DNA of 64,000 nt. Origin: Pedobacter sp. (GTDB lineage: Bacteria; Bacteroidota; Bacteroidia; Sphingobacteriales; Sphingobacteriaceae). The notes beneath the pieces were generated by a model. The model saw nothing but the letters and a program-made list of their open reading frames with translations. It was not told the origin of the DNA and ran no database searches. The stretch is from NCBI GenBank assembly GCA_031119475.1, contig JAVHXV010000001.1, forward strand, positions 434,001 through 498,000, read 5' to 3'. This document shows, in pieces, positions 54,042 through 63,692 of the stretch. The number at the start of each line of letters is the position of its first letter. The first letter of the stretch is position 1. The translations under genes were made by a program, and so were the position numbers.

Positions 54042-56807
54042 ATGATAAGATCATTCCTCATATCGCTTTTAACCCTGCTCTCTGTTTTTGCGCTACGGGC
54101 ACAACAGACGCAAAAAATCTATCTATCAGGTACTGGCAATGACCATACCGTAAATTGGGATTTCTATTGCTCGGCAGGTGCAAATGGAGGTAAATGGACC
54201 AAGATACCCGTTCCTTCCAATTGGGAACTGCAAGGTTTTGGCAAATATGATTATGGTTTTGCTAAAGATAGCACACGCGGAAAAGAATATGGTCTGTACA
54301 AATACCAATTCCCTGTACCTAAAAATTGGCAAGGAAAGCAGATCAACCTTGTTTTTGAAGGCGTAATGACCGATGCCGAAGTGAAGGTCAATGGACAATC
54401 GGCCGGAGTTGTGCATCAGGGCTCTTTTTATGTATTCCGCTATGATATTTCAGCGTTGCTCAAATATGATGATAGCAACCTGCTAGAAGTAAGGGTTGAT
54501 AAACATTCGGCCAATAAATCGGTAAATGAGGCAGAAAGAAAAGCAGATTTCTGGATTTTTGGTGGAATTTTTAGACCAGTGTACTTAGAAGGCCTGCCTA
54601 AAACGCATATTGAAAGGGTACAAGTTAACGCAGCTGCTAGTGGACTTTTTGAGGCAAAGGTGGTCAAAACTGGCCAGGCAGATCATTTGGTTGCACAATT
54701 GTATTCCTTAGATGGTGAACCCTATGGGAAGCCTTTTTCAGCTTCTTTCAGCAGTGACCAGACTTTTGTCAGGCATCAATTTTCCTCCCCGGCCTTATGG
54801 TCATCAGAATTTCCCAATCTGTATACCGTAAAATTTAGCTTGTACAAAGGCAAACAGTTGGTTCATACACTGAACAAAAGAATAGGTTTCAGGACCATCA
54901 GCGTGCGCGAACGTGATGGCGTTTACATCAATGGCGTTAAAATGAAATTTAAAGGCGTCAATAGGCATTCTTTTTATCCTTCATCAGGCCGTACCACCAG
55001 CAAACAGATCAGCATTGCGGATGTAAAATTAATAAAGGAGATGAACATGAATGCCGTCAGGATGTCGCATTACCCTCCTGATGGCCATTTCTTAGATGTC
55101 TGCGATTCCTTGGGCCTTTTTGTAATGGATGAACTTGCGGGATGGCATGGATATTATGACACGCCAACAGGCACGAAATTGCTCAAGGAAATGTTTGCCA
55201 GTGATGAAAACCATCCATCGGTTATTTTTTGGGCCAATGGCAATGAAGGCGGCCATAACCGCGAACTTGATCCGCTTTTTAAGGAAGAAGATCTGCAAAA
55301 AAGACCAATTATTCATCCCTGGGAAGTGTTTGGTGGATTTGAGACCACACATTACCGTGAATTTAATTATGGGATTGGCAATTATGACCATGGCCATCAG
55401 ATCTTGATGCCGACGGAATTTCTGCACGGCATGTTTGATGGTGGACATGGCGCAGGCCTTGAAGATTATTGGAATGCAATGTGGAATAATCCCTTATCGG
55501 CGGGAGGGTTCTTATGGGATTTTACAGACCAGGGTGTAGTAAGAACAGATAAGAATGGAATGATTGATACCGATGGCAATCATGCCCCAGACGGGATTGT
55601 TGGTCCCTACCACCAAAAAGAAGGCAGCTTTTATACGATCAAAGAAGTTTGGAGTCCAATTTTTTTCGAAAGAAAAGAAATTACCGCTGCTTTTGATGGT
55701 CAGTTTAAGGTCGAAAATCGATTTGCCTTTACCAATATCAACCAATGCACCTTTCTGTGGAAATTAAAAAAATTTAATTCAAAAAGTATCGATAGTTTGA
55801 TGGGGAATGTGAAGTCGCCAACCATCAAACCTTTTGAAAAGGGCTTCCTGCGGGTTGAATTGCCCAAAAAATGGAAAGATTATGATGCGCTTTATCTTAC
55901 GGCCAAAGGACCAGATGGAAATGAACTCTTTACCTGGAGCTTTCCGATTACCTTACCCAAAGATGTAGTAGCAAAGGAAGTAGCTAAAATGGCTTCCTCA
56001 GTTGTACTTACCAAAGAACATAACCAGATTTTGGAAGTGAGGGCAAACGGCATCCTTTTGAACTTCAATTTAACCAATGGTTTATTGATCAAGGCACAAA
56101 ATGAGAAAGGGACTATTCCATTGAGCAACGGACCGATTTTACAGGAGGGTGAGAACAATTTTAAAGGGATCGTCTATCAAAATCTGGATACCGCTGTTGT
56201 CGTCACCTCCACATTTAACAAAAAAGAAAGTTTTAACACGATACAATGGACCATTTATCGTTCTGGTATAGTTAAACTTAAGGTTAATTATTTTCCATCT
56301 GACTACTTTACCACCCTTGTGGGACTCAATTTTTCTTATCCGGAAGCAGAAATGAAAGGTGTAACCTATATGGGGAATGGACCTTACCGTGTTTGGAAAA
56401 ATAGAATGAAAGGCAATCAGTTTGGAGTTTGGGCAAAAAGCTATAACAATTCGGCCACTGGTGAACCAGATTTTAACTATCCCGAATTTAAAGGCTATTA
56501 TTCCAACTTATATTGGTGTAAATTTATAGGAAAGACGCAATCGTTTAAGATTTATACCGATCGTGAAGATGTTTTCCTCCGTTTGTTCACGCCCAAGAAA
56601 TCGAAAGACACGGAATATGATAACTTGAGCCCGACATTTCCAAGTGGAGACATTTCATTTATGAACGGTATATCAGCAATTGGAACAAAGACCCAAAAAC
56701 CAGAAACAACAGGGCCGATGGGTATGAAACATGTATTTTATGATTTTGACAAAGATCCAACAAGGGCGTTGAACATGACATTGTATTTTGATTTTTCGGG
56801 CAAATAG
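54042..56807 (+). CDS. GH2 family glycoside hydrolase
   Basis: The ATG at 54042 is chosen because a signal peptide follows (MIRSFLISLLTLLSVFALRA); the upstream extension overlaps the esterase gene. The 921-residue enzyme has the jelly-roll and Ig-like domains of GH2 (LVFEGVMTDAEVKVNGQSAG, FWIFGGIFRPVYLEGLPK), a TIM barrel with KFKGVNRHSFYPSSG, MNAVRMSHYPPDGHFLDVCD and the acid/base Glu in IFWANGNEGGHN, and a nucleophile candidate in MPTEFLHGMFDGG. It is a beta-galactosidase-like or glucuronidase-like enzyme; the exact sugar cannot be told. Confidence 0.9.
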   Translation: MIRSFLISLLTLLSVFALRAQQTQKIYLSGTGNDHTVNWDFYCSAGANGGKWTKIPVPSNWELQGFGKYDYGFAKDSTRGKEYGLYKYQFPVPKNWQGKQINLVFEGVMTDAEVKVNGQSAGVVHQGSFYVFRYDISALLKYDDSNLLEVRVDKHSANKSVNEAERKADFWIFGGIFRPVYLEGLPKTHIERVQVNAAASGLFEAKVVKTGQADHLVAQLYSLDGEPYGKPFSASFSSDQTFVRHQFSSPALWSSEFPNLYTVKFSLYKGKQLVHTLNKRIGFRTISVRERDGVYINGVKMKFKGVNRHSFYPSSGRTTSKQISIADVKLIKEMNMNAVRMSHYPPDGHFLDVCDSLGLFVMDELAGWHGYYDTPTGTKLLKEMFASDENHPSVIFWANGNEGGHNRELDPLFKEEDLQKRPIIHPWEVFGGFETTHYREFNYGIGNYDHGHQILMPTEFLHGMFDGGHGAGLEDYWNAMWNNPLSAGGFLWDFTDQGVVRTDKNGMIDTDGNHAPDGIVGPYHQKEGSFYTIKEVWSPIFFERKEITAAFDGQFKVENRFAFTNINQCTFLWKLKKFNSKSIDSLMGNVKSPTIKPFEKGFLRVELPKKWKDYDALYLTAKGPDGNELFTWSFPITLPKDVVAKEVAKMASSVVLTKEHNQILEVRANGILLNFNLTNGLLIKAQNEKGTIPLSNGPILQEGENNFKGIVYQNLDTAVVVTSTFNKKESFNTIQWTIYRSGIVKLKVNYFPSDYFTTLVGLNFSYPEAEMKGVTYMGNGPYRVWKNRMKGNQFGVWAKSYNNSATGEPDFNYPEFKGYYSNLYWCKFIGKTQSFKIYTDREDVFLRLFTPKKSKDTEYDNLSPTFPSGDISFMNGISAIGTKTQKPETTGPMGMKHVFYDFDKDPTRALNMTLYFDFSGK

Positions 56808-56838
56808 GTCAACCATTATAACGTTACAACACGAAAAG

Positions 56839-59580
56839 ATGAACTTAAAACAATATCTCACATTTTTGGCCCTATTGGTGGTGTTGCCCTTTCAGCAGGT
56901 AATAGCACAGCTAGGATTAAGGCATACAACGTGTGAAATGTTGATGAATCCCCTTGGTATTGATGTGGTCAGCCCTAGGTTTGGCTGGCAGCTTGTGGCT
57001 AATGGAAGAAATGTACAACAGACCGCCTATCAGGTTTTGGTGGCCTCTACTGCCGAAAAACTCGCCGCAAACGATGGTGACCTTTGGAACTCGGGCAAGG
57101 TTAATGCTTCTTCCTCTTTATTTGTTCGCTATCATGGCAAGGCACTGACCAGTCGCATGCGTTGCTTCTGGAAAGTTAAGGTATGGACAAATGATGGTGA
57201 GTCAAGCTGGTCAGACGGGAATTATTTTACGATGGGGCTGCTCTATTACAAAGATTGGCCAAAAGGGTGGATTGGATTTGATCGGGCATTTCCTTGGGAC
57301 AACATCAAAGATAATTCACGTTTGTCGGCGCGGTATTTCAGAAAGGAGTTCCAGGCCACAAAAGAAATCAGGTCTGCCACGGCTACCATCATCGGATTGG
57401 GCCTTTATGAGCTATATATCAACGGAAAAAAGGTGGGAGATGAGGTACTGGCACCAACGCCTACAGATTATACCAAAAACGTAAAGTATAACACGTTTGA
57501 CGTCACTTCTTATCTAAAAAATGGAAAAAATGCTGTTGGAGCGATTTTGGGAAATGGCCGATTTTTCGCCATGCGCCAGCACAGCAAGCCCTATAAGATC
57601 AAAACATTTGGGTTTCCAAAAATGCTGATGAACATCCACCTCGTTTATGCTGATGGTACAACAAGTAACATTGATACGGACGACAGTTGGAAAGGTACAG
57701 CAGATGGGCCCATCCGTGCCAATAACGAATATGATGGCGAAGAATATGATGCCAACAAGGCAATGATTGGCTGGAACGAAGCTGGTTACAATGACAGCAA
57801 ATGGCTGAAAGCAGAATTTGTGCAGGAACCGATCGGGACCTATGAAGCACAAATGAATGAAAATATGAAGGTCATGCAGATGTTGAAGCCGGTATCCATT
57901 ACCAAAATCACTGGTGGCCGGTTGATCCTCGACATGGGACAGAACATGGTTGGCTGGCTTCACCTTAAAGTTAAAGGGCAAAAAGGTCAGCAGATCAAAC
58001 TCCGTTTTGCCGAGTCGCTTCAGGAAAATGGCGAATTGTTTACGGCCAACCTCCGTGATGCCAAAAATACGGATATATATACCTTAAAAGGTGGTGAAAC
58101 AGAAACCTGGGAGCCCACATTCGTTTATCGGGGCTTTCGGTTTGTTGAGATTAGTGGCTACACTTATATGCCTGCAAAAGAAGATTTTACAGGTAAAATG
58201 ATCTATGATTCGATGAATACAATCGGGACATTTGAAACGTCAAACGCTTTGGTAAACCAGATTTTTAAAAATGCATGGTGGGGCATCGCTGGAAATTACA
58301 AGGGCATGCCGCTTGATTGTCCGCAGCGCAATGAACGGCAGCCCTGGCTGGGCGATCGCGGTGCCGTTGCGCACGGTGAAAGCTTCGTTTTTGATAATGG
58401 CCGATTGTACACCAAATGGCTTCAGGACATCAGAAATGCACAAAAAGAAGATGGGGCTATTCCAGATGTTGCTCCAGCGTTCTGGCGTTATTATAGCGAC
58501 AACATGAGCTGGCCTGGTACCATTGTACTGATTTCGGAAATGGTCTACAAACAAACTGGCGATACTTCCGTGCTTTGTGATAATTATCCTGCAATTAAGA
58601 AGTGGCTAGGCTACATGAAAGACAGGTACATGCAAGATTATATTTTAACTAAAGACAGCTATGGCGATTGGTGCATGCCACCGATCAGTATTGAAGCGGG
58701 GAGAGGTAAAAGTGCCGATAAGAAATATCCATCAGAATTGATTTCTACTGCCTATTATGCGCATTTTTTGGAATTGATGATTCAGTTTGCCAAAGTACTG
58801 GATAAGGGAGAAGATCATCAGGAATTCGCAGCACTTTTGCTAAAGATCAAACAGGCATTCCATCAAAAATATTATCATGCCGAAGGATACTATGGCGGCA
58901 ACAGTTTAACAGAAAATATTATTCCCCTGTATTTCGGACTTGTCCCTAAACAAGAGGTAGATCGGGTATTCAAAAATGTGGTTTACACAGTTGAAGTGAC
59001 CAATAATGGACACCTCAGCAACGGATTGGTTGGCGTACAGTGGCTGATGCGTTGCCTGAACGATTATGGAAGACCAGACTTGGCCTATACCATTGCTACC
59101 CAAAAAACCTATCCAAGCTGGGGATACATGATCGAAAACGGGGCTACAACAATATGGGAGCTATGGAATGGCAATACCGCTGCTCCCAATATGAATTCGC
59201 AAAACCATGTCATGATGTTGGGCGATCTATTGATCTGGTTCTATGAGAATTTGGCTGGCATAAAGGCAGCAGAACCTGGGTTTAAAAAACTGGAAATGAA
59301 GCCAGAAATGATTTCGGGACTGGATAGGGTCAATGCTTCCTTCCAATCGCCATATGGCCTGGTCAAAAGCAATTGGAACAAAAACAAGGAACAATTGACC
59401 TGGAAAATTACTGTGCCGCCTAATGTAACTGCGAAAATTTACCTTCCGGCACAAAAACCGGAGCAAGTGTCGGAACAACTTAGCCAGAATAGGGACATGA
59501 AATATATTGCTACAGAAAAAGGAAGGTTGGTTTATGAAATTGGCTCTGGAGACTATTCGTTTATCGTTAAAATGAAATAA
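56839..59580 (+). CDS. GH78 alpha-L-rhamnosidase
   Basis: The ATG at 56839 precedes a signal peptide (MNLKQYLTFLALLVVLPFQQ); 913 residues. Domains in order are an Ig-like N-terminal domain (RHTTCEMLMNPLGIDVVSPR), beta-sandwich Bac_rhamnosid_N domains (YFRKEFQATKEIRSATATII), and the (alpha/alpha)6 barrel with LDCPQRNERQPWLGDRGAVA, DGAIPDVAPAFWRYYSDNMS and GATTIWELWNG, which carries the second catalytic Glu. It removes terminal alpha-L-rhamnose, probably from rhamnogalacturonan side chains. Two bases separate it from the second DUF3826 gene. Confidence 0.95.
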   Translation: MNLKQYLTFLALLVVLPFQQVIAQLGLRHTTCEMLMNPLGIDVVSPRFGWQLVANGRNVQQTAYQVLVASTAEKLAANDGDLWNSGKVNASSSLFVRYHGKALTSRMRCFWKVKVWTNDGESSWSDGNYFTMGLLYYKDWPKGWIGFDRAFPWDNIKDNSRLSARYFRKEFQATKEIRSATATIIGLGLYELYINGKKVGDEVLAPTPTDYTKNVKYNTFDVTSYLKNGKNAVGAILGNGRFFAMRQHSKPYKIKTFGFPKMLMNIHLVYADGTTSNIDTDDSWKGTADGPIRANNEYDGEEYDANKAMIGWNEAGYNDSKWLKAEFVQEPIGTYEAQMNENMKVMQMLKPVSITKITGGRLILDMGQNMVGWLHLKVKGQKGQQIKLRFAESLQENGELFTANLRDAKNTDIYTLKGGETETWEPTFVYRGFRFVEISGYTYMPAKEDFTGKMIYDSMNTIGTFETSNALVNQIFKNAWWGIAGNYKGMPLDCPQRNERQPWLGDRGAVAHGESFVFDNGRLYTKWLQDIRNAQKEDGAIPDVAPAFWRYYSDNMSWPGTIVLISEMVYKQTGDTSVLCDNYPAIKKWLGYMKDRYMQDYILTKDSYGDWCMPPISIEAGRGKSADKKYPSELISTAYYAHFLELMIQFAKVLDKGEDHQEFAALLLKIKQAFHQKYYHAEGYYGGNSLTENIIPLYFGLVPKQEVDRVFKNVVYTVEVTNNGHLSNGLVGVQWLMRCLNDYGRPDLAYTIATQKTYPSWGYMIENGATTIWELWNGNTAAPNMNSQNHVMMLGDLLIWFYENLAGIKAAEPGFKKLEMKPEMISGLDRVNASFQSPYGLVKSNWNKNKEQLTWKITVPPNVTAKIYLPAQKPEQVSEQLSQNRDMKYIATEKGRLVYEIGSGDYSFIVKMK

Positions 59581-59581
59581 G

Positions 59582-60244
59582 ATGATCAAGAAAAAAGTAG
59601 GTTTAGCTATCATGCTAATTTTTTGTAGTGCCCTGATGGCCCAGGCACAAACAAATGTAATGGATCCTGAAATTGAAAAAAGGGCAGGAGAGTTTACTGC
59701 AGCATTGAACCTAAATGATGCAGCAAAGGAAGCAAGGGTGAAGACTGTCATCGCTACACACCTGAATACCATCAGGAATTGGCACAATGAACATCTGCCA
59801 TCCACTGTTCCAGAAGGTATCAATCCGGTTACGGGCAATAAATTGAACGAGCTGGAACGTTCGATTATCGCAGACTCGGCTATGCCGGCTACAGTACATC
59901 AAAATCTAATGGACGGACTAAGCAAAGAACTCACGGCCGAACAGGTGGAAACTGTTTTAGACCAATATACCATTGGCAAGGTCGCTTTTACAATGAAGGG
60001 CTACAAAGCCATTGTTCCAGATCTCACTGCAGACGAAGAAGCAAAAATTCTTTCCTTTTTGAAACAGGCAAGGGAGCAGGCGGTAGATTATAAGAACATG
60101 AAACAGATTTCTGCGATTTTTGAAATCTATAAAACAAAATCAGAGCAGTTCCTGAATGGGAATGGGCGCAGCTGGAGAGCTTTGTACAGTGCCTACACCA
60201 AGAAAATCAAGGAAGAAAAAGCAGCACAGCAGAAAAAACAATAG
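59582..60244 (+). CDS. DUF3826 protein, second copy
   Basis: The 220-residue protein has a signal peptide (VGLAIMLIFCSALMAQAQ) and the DUF3826 helical region: EKRAGEFTAALNLNDAAKEA, SKELTAEQVETVLDQYTIG, FTMKGYKAIVPDLTADEEAK and FLKQAREQAVDYKNMKQIS. It lines up with the copy at 35632 over the whole length at low identity, so the two are old paralogues. It sits between GH78 and a sialidase-fold gene. No activity is known. Confidence 0.85.
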   Translation: MIKKKVGLAIMLIFCSALMAQAQTNVMDPEIEKRAGEFTAALNLNDAAKEARVKTVIATHLNTIRNWHNEHLPSTVPEGINPVTGNKLNELERSIIADSAMPATVHQNLMDGLSKELTAEQVETVLDQYTIGKVAFTMKGYKAIVPDLTADEEAKILSFLKQAREQAVDYKNMKQISAIFEIYKTKSEQFLNGNGRSWRALYSAYTKKIKEEKAAQQKKQ

Positions 60245-60266
60245 CGTCAGGATATCAAACATCACC

Positions 60267-61394
60267 ATGAAAAAAATACAATGCATCTTTATCTTATTGC
60301 TAACTTCTTATGCTGCAATTGCGCAGGTAGAAAAATGGCAGAAAGGGATCGTATCACAGGAATTTTTGTACGAAAAAGCCCCTTTTCCATCATGCCATTC
60401 AGCAACATTGGCAGAAACGCAATCAGGATTGGTAGCTGCCTATTTTGGCGGCACGAAAGAACGTGATCCTGATGTAGAAATTTATGTCAGCCGAATGGTA
60501 GATGGTAAATGGCTGCCACCGGTGTCCGTAGCAGATGGCGTACAGGCCAATGCAAAACGCCTGCCTACCTGGAATCCGGTCTTATATCAAGTACCCAACG
60601 GGGAACTGCTGCTTTTTTACAAAATCGGCCCCAAGCCTTCTGAATGGTGGGGAATGATGAAAACGTCTAAAGATGGTGGAAAAACTTGGTCTCCAGCCAT
60701 AAAACTTCCTGAAGGCTACATTGGTCCGGTTAAAAATAAGCCTATTTTATTGAGCAATGGAAATCTATTGGCACCTTCGAGCAAGGAAGGAAATGGATGG
60801 AAGCTTCATTTCGAAATCAGCAATGATTTTGGTAAGACTTGGAGAATGATCGGTCCATTAGATGGAAATGGCATCAATGCCATACAGCCGAGTATCCTTC
60901 AACACGGAAATGGAAAACTGCAGCTATTGGCTCGCACCCAAAACCGGGCCATCGCGCAAGCTTGGTCAATAGATAATGGAGAAACCTGGACCCCGCTCAC
61001 CAAAACCACCCTGCCAAACAACAATTCGGGCACTGATGCACTTACCATGAAAGATGGCCGTCATTTACTAATCTATAACCATGTTCTGCCACCAGGCGAT
61101 TTAGCAAAAGGCCCTAGGACACCGCTAAATGTAGCCATATCCAAAGATGGCGAGCACTGGTCGGCCGCCCTGATTTTGGAAGATTCGCCCATCAGCCAAT
61201 ATTCCTATCCTGCAGTAATCCAGACTTCTGACGGCCTGCTCCATTTCATATATACCTGGAGAAGGGAGAAGATCAAGCATGTGGTGGTCGATCCTGCCAA
61301 ATTAAAACTGAAGAAAATAAAAAAAGGAGTTTGGCCAGCGCTCAAAGGTTATGCTGCGCCAGAAATCAAGGAAACCAAAAACGAGGAAGGATAA
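60267..61394 (+). CDS. Sialidase-superfamily exo-hydrolase-like protein
   Basis: The ATG at 60267 precedes a signal peptide (MKKIQCIFILLLTSYAAIAQ); 375 residues. The six-bladed propeller is indicated by repeated Asp-box-type motifs: MKTSKDGGKTWSPAIKLPEG, FEISNDFGKTWRMIG, WSIDNGETWTPL and VAISKDGEHWSAALILE, and by the N-terminal CHSATLAETQSGLVAAYFGG. This BNR-type group is common in pectin and rhamnogalacturonan PULs, so a ulosonic acid or uronic acid may be the target instead of sialic acid. It ends one base before the next gene. Confidence 0.85.
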   Translation: MKKIQCIFILLLTSYAAIAQVEKWQKGIVSQEFLYEKAPFPSCHSATLAETQSGLVAAYFGGTKERDPDVEIYVSRMVDGKWLPPVSVADGVQANAKRLPTWNPVLYQVPNGELLLFYKIGPKPSEWWGMMKTSKDGGKTWSPAIKLPEGYIGPVKNKPILLSNGNLLAPSSKEGNGWKLHFEISNDFGKTWRMIGPLDGNGINAIQPSILQHGNGKLQLLARTQNRAIAQAWSIDNGETWTPLTKTTLPNNNSGTDALTMKDGRHLLIYNHVLPPGDLAKGPRTPLNVAISKDGEHWSAALILEDSPISQYSYPAVIQTSDGLLHFIYTWRREKIKHVVVDPAKLKLKKIKKGVWPALKGYAAPEIKETKNEEG

Positions 61395-61395
61395 A

Positions 61396-62784
61396 ATGAA
61401 AAAATGCCATAAGTTGTGCTTCGTTTTGCTTTTTGCCGTCAGCTTTAAGCTTTCTGCCCAGGTACAGGATACCGACCATCAATACAGAAGGCCGTTGTTG
61501 GATGTGCTCCAGTCCATCGAAGCAAAATTTGGGATAAAGATCAAATATTCGCCGGCACAGGTCAAAGACCGTTGGGTGAATTATGCCAACTGGCGATTTA
61601 GGACAACGGCTGATGAAACATTGAGCAATGTGCTTACTCCACTAGATTTAAAAGTGAATAAGGAAGGCGAAAAAGTATATAAGTTAAAAGAATATGAATA
61701 CTATCGCTGGGAGGTAAAAGATGGCTGGGCATACTTGGATCAGTTGGCGCAACAATATCATGATCAACAAAGTTGGGAAAAACGAAAAGCAATGCTCAGG
61801 CCCCAGCTTTATGAAGCATTGCAGCTATCACCTTTACCGCCAAAGCCCAATTCAAAACCCATCATAACTGCTAAACGTACGTTTGATGGTTATACCGTAG
61901 AGAATATTGCCATTGAAATTATGCCCGGACTGTATGTAAACGGCTCAATTTATAAACCTTTGCATGCTAAGGGTAAAGTCCCCGTGGTGTTAAGTCCTGA
62001 TGGGCATTGGGAAAAACAGCGCTATCGAGCAGATTGTCAGATCCGTTGTGCCATGTTGGCCAAAATGGGCGCGATAGCCATAAGCTATGATCTTTTCGCT
62101 TGGGGAGAATCGCAATTACAATTCAAATATGAAGACCACCGCAGAAGCCTGGCGCAAACTGTCCAAACCTTGGGCGGTATCCGGATTTTGGACTATCTGT
62201 TGTCGCTGCCAGAGGCTGATACCAAAAGGGTGGGCATTAGTGGTGGCTCTGGTGGTGGAAGCCATACGCTTTTGATGGCCGCATTGGATGAACGCATCAA
62301 ATTGAGCGCCCCAGTGGTCGCCATGTCATCTTATTTTTATGGAGGCTGCCCTTGCGAAAGCGGAATGCCGATCCATGCTTGCGCTGGAGGCACAGATAAT
62401 GTAGAGATTGCAGCAATGACGGCCCCAAATCCAATGCTGATTGTTTCTGATGGCAGTGATTGGACCGCCGAAACACCATTGCACGATTTTCCATACCTGC
62501 AAAAGATGTATGCCTATTATGGCTTGGAAGGTAATGTAGAAAACTTACACCTTCCAACAGAAAAACATGATTTTGGACCGAATAAACGTTTTGCACTCTA
62601 CGATTTCCTGGCCAAGCATTTTCATTTAAATGCAGCTTTATTTAGAGATCAAACCGGAAAATACAATGAAAGTAAAATCACCATAGAGTCCGAACAAGCT
62701 TTATATGTTTTTGGCGATAAAGGTGAACGCCTGCCAAAAAATGCAATCATCGGATTTGAAAACCTTGAAAAGTTATTTAAATGA
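61396..62784 (+). CDS. STN-domain / alpha-beta hydrolase esterase
   Basis: The ATG at 61396 gives 462 residues with signal peptide KLCFVLLFAVSFKLSAQ. Residues about 30-100 look like an STN (secretin/TonB short N-terminal) domain: RPLLDVLQSIEAKFGIKIKY and TTADETLSNVLTPLDLKVNK. From about 155 on there is an alpha/beta hydrolase with PVVLSPDGHW, the nucleophile elbow GISGGSGGGSHT (Ser282 or Ser285) and a catalytic His391 in EKHDFG. It resembles acetyl-xylan-esterase-like or pectin-esterase-like (CE19-type) enzymes of pectin PULs. Pairing an STN domain with an esterase is unusual. The stop overlaps the next start (ATGATGA). Confidence 0.75.
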   Translation: MKKCHKLCFVLLFAVSFKLSAQVQDTDHQYRRPLLDVLQSIEAKFGIKIKYSPAQVKDRWVNYANWRFRTTADETLSNVLTPLDLKVNKEGEKVYKLKEYEYYRWEVKDGWAYLDQLAQQYHDQQSWEKRKAMLRPQLYEALQLSPLPPKPNSKPIITAKRTFDGYTVENIAIEIMPGLYVNGSIYKPLHAKGKVPVVLSPDGHWEKQRYRADCQIRCAMLAKMGAIAISYDLFAWGESQLQFKYEDHRRSLAQTVQTLGGIRILDYLLSLPEADTKRVGISGGSGGGSHTLLMAALDERIKLSAPVVAMSSYFYGGCPCESGMPIHACAGGTDNVEIAAMTAPNPMLIVSDGSDWTAETPLHDFPYLQKMYAYYGLEGNVENLHLPTEKHDFGPNKRFALYDFLAKHFHLNAALFRDQTGKYNESKITIESEQALYVFGDKGERLPKNAIIGFENLEKLFK

Positions 62785-63692
62785 TGAAGAGAACAGCCAT
62801 CCAAAGCCGACGCGCATTTATTTCAGGATTGACACTTTTAACAGGTGGATTATTGATGCCAAAGGAACTGATAGCCCTATCATTTTCGAAAAAAAGCAGG
62901 TACAAGATTGCCGTGATCGATTTGATGATCCTAAAGCGTCAAAAGTTGAGCGCTTTCCAGTTAACGAAAGAAATTGGAGCAGATGGACTTGAGGTAGACA
63001 TGGGCGGACTTGGGGACCGAGAAACTTTTGATAGCCAGTTGGCAGATCCAACAATCCGGGCCACTTTTTTGGCCAAAGCAAAAGAACTTAACCTAGAAAT
63101 CTGCGCTCTGGCGATGACCGGTTTCTATGCCCAATCTTTCGCCACCAGGCCAACCTACAAAAAAATGGTACAGGATTGTATCGATACCATGAAAGCAATG
63201 GATGTTAAGATTGGCTTTTTGCCACTTGGTATCCAGGGAGACCTTGTTAAAAACCCTGAACTTAGGCCGCAGATCGTAGAAAGGCTGAAAGTTGTAGGTA
63301 AAATGGCAGCCAAAGCTGATGTGGTGATTGGGATTGAAAGTTCCTTGGATGCCCAAGGCGAATTGAAACTGTTGGAAGACATTGGCTCAAAACACATCAA
63401 AAGCTACTTTAATTTTTCAAATGCCATAAAAAATGGAAGAGACCTGCACCAGGAACTGCGCATCTTGGGTAAAAAGAATATCATCCAAATCCACAGTACC
63501 AATGAAGATGGCGTCTGGCTACAGAACGATCCGAAAATTGACCTGGTCAAAGTCAAACAAACATTGGACGACATAGGCTGGAGCGGGTGGCTGGTAATCG
63601 AAAGATCAAGGGATGCCAACAACACAAAGGATGTAAAGCGGAATTTTAGTGCCAATACTGCCTATTTAAAAAGAATATTTCAATCGAGTTAA
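62781..63692 (+). CDS. Tat-exported sugar isomerase/epimerase-like TIM barrel
   Basis: The 303-residue protein has a twin-arginine-like signal (SRRAFISGLTLLTGGLLMPK) and an AP-endonuclease-2-type TIM barrel: LTKEIGADGLEVDMGGLGDR, LEICALAMTGFYAQ, VVIGIESSLDAQGELKLLED and IIQIHSTNEDGVWLQNDPKI. Two ATG codons (62781 and 62784) can serve as start. It resembles the exported isomerase-like protein at 1562, at low identity. It probably acts on a monosaccharide released by the PUL enzymes; the substrate is unknown. Confidence 0.85.
   Translation: MMKRTAIQSRRAFISGLTLLTGGLLMPKELIALSFSKKSRYKIAVIDLMILKRQKLSAFQLTKEIGADGLEVDMGGLGDRETFDSQLADPTIRATFLAKAKELNLEICALAMTGFYAQSFATRPTYKKMVQDCIDTMKAMDVKIGFLPLGIQGDLVKNPELRPQIVERLKVVGKMAAKADVVIGIESSLDAQGELKLLEDIGSKHIKSYFNFSNAIKNGRDLHQELRILGKKNIIQIHSTNEDGVWLQNDPKIDLVKVKQTLDDIGWSGWLVIERSRDANNTKDVKRNFSANTAYLKRIFQSS

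Noticed and set aside
59227..59838. A 203-residue minus-strand open frame spanning a gene junction
   Set aside because: It crosses the end of GH78 and the start of DUF3826, both well supported on the plus strand.
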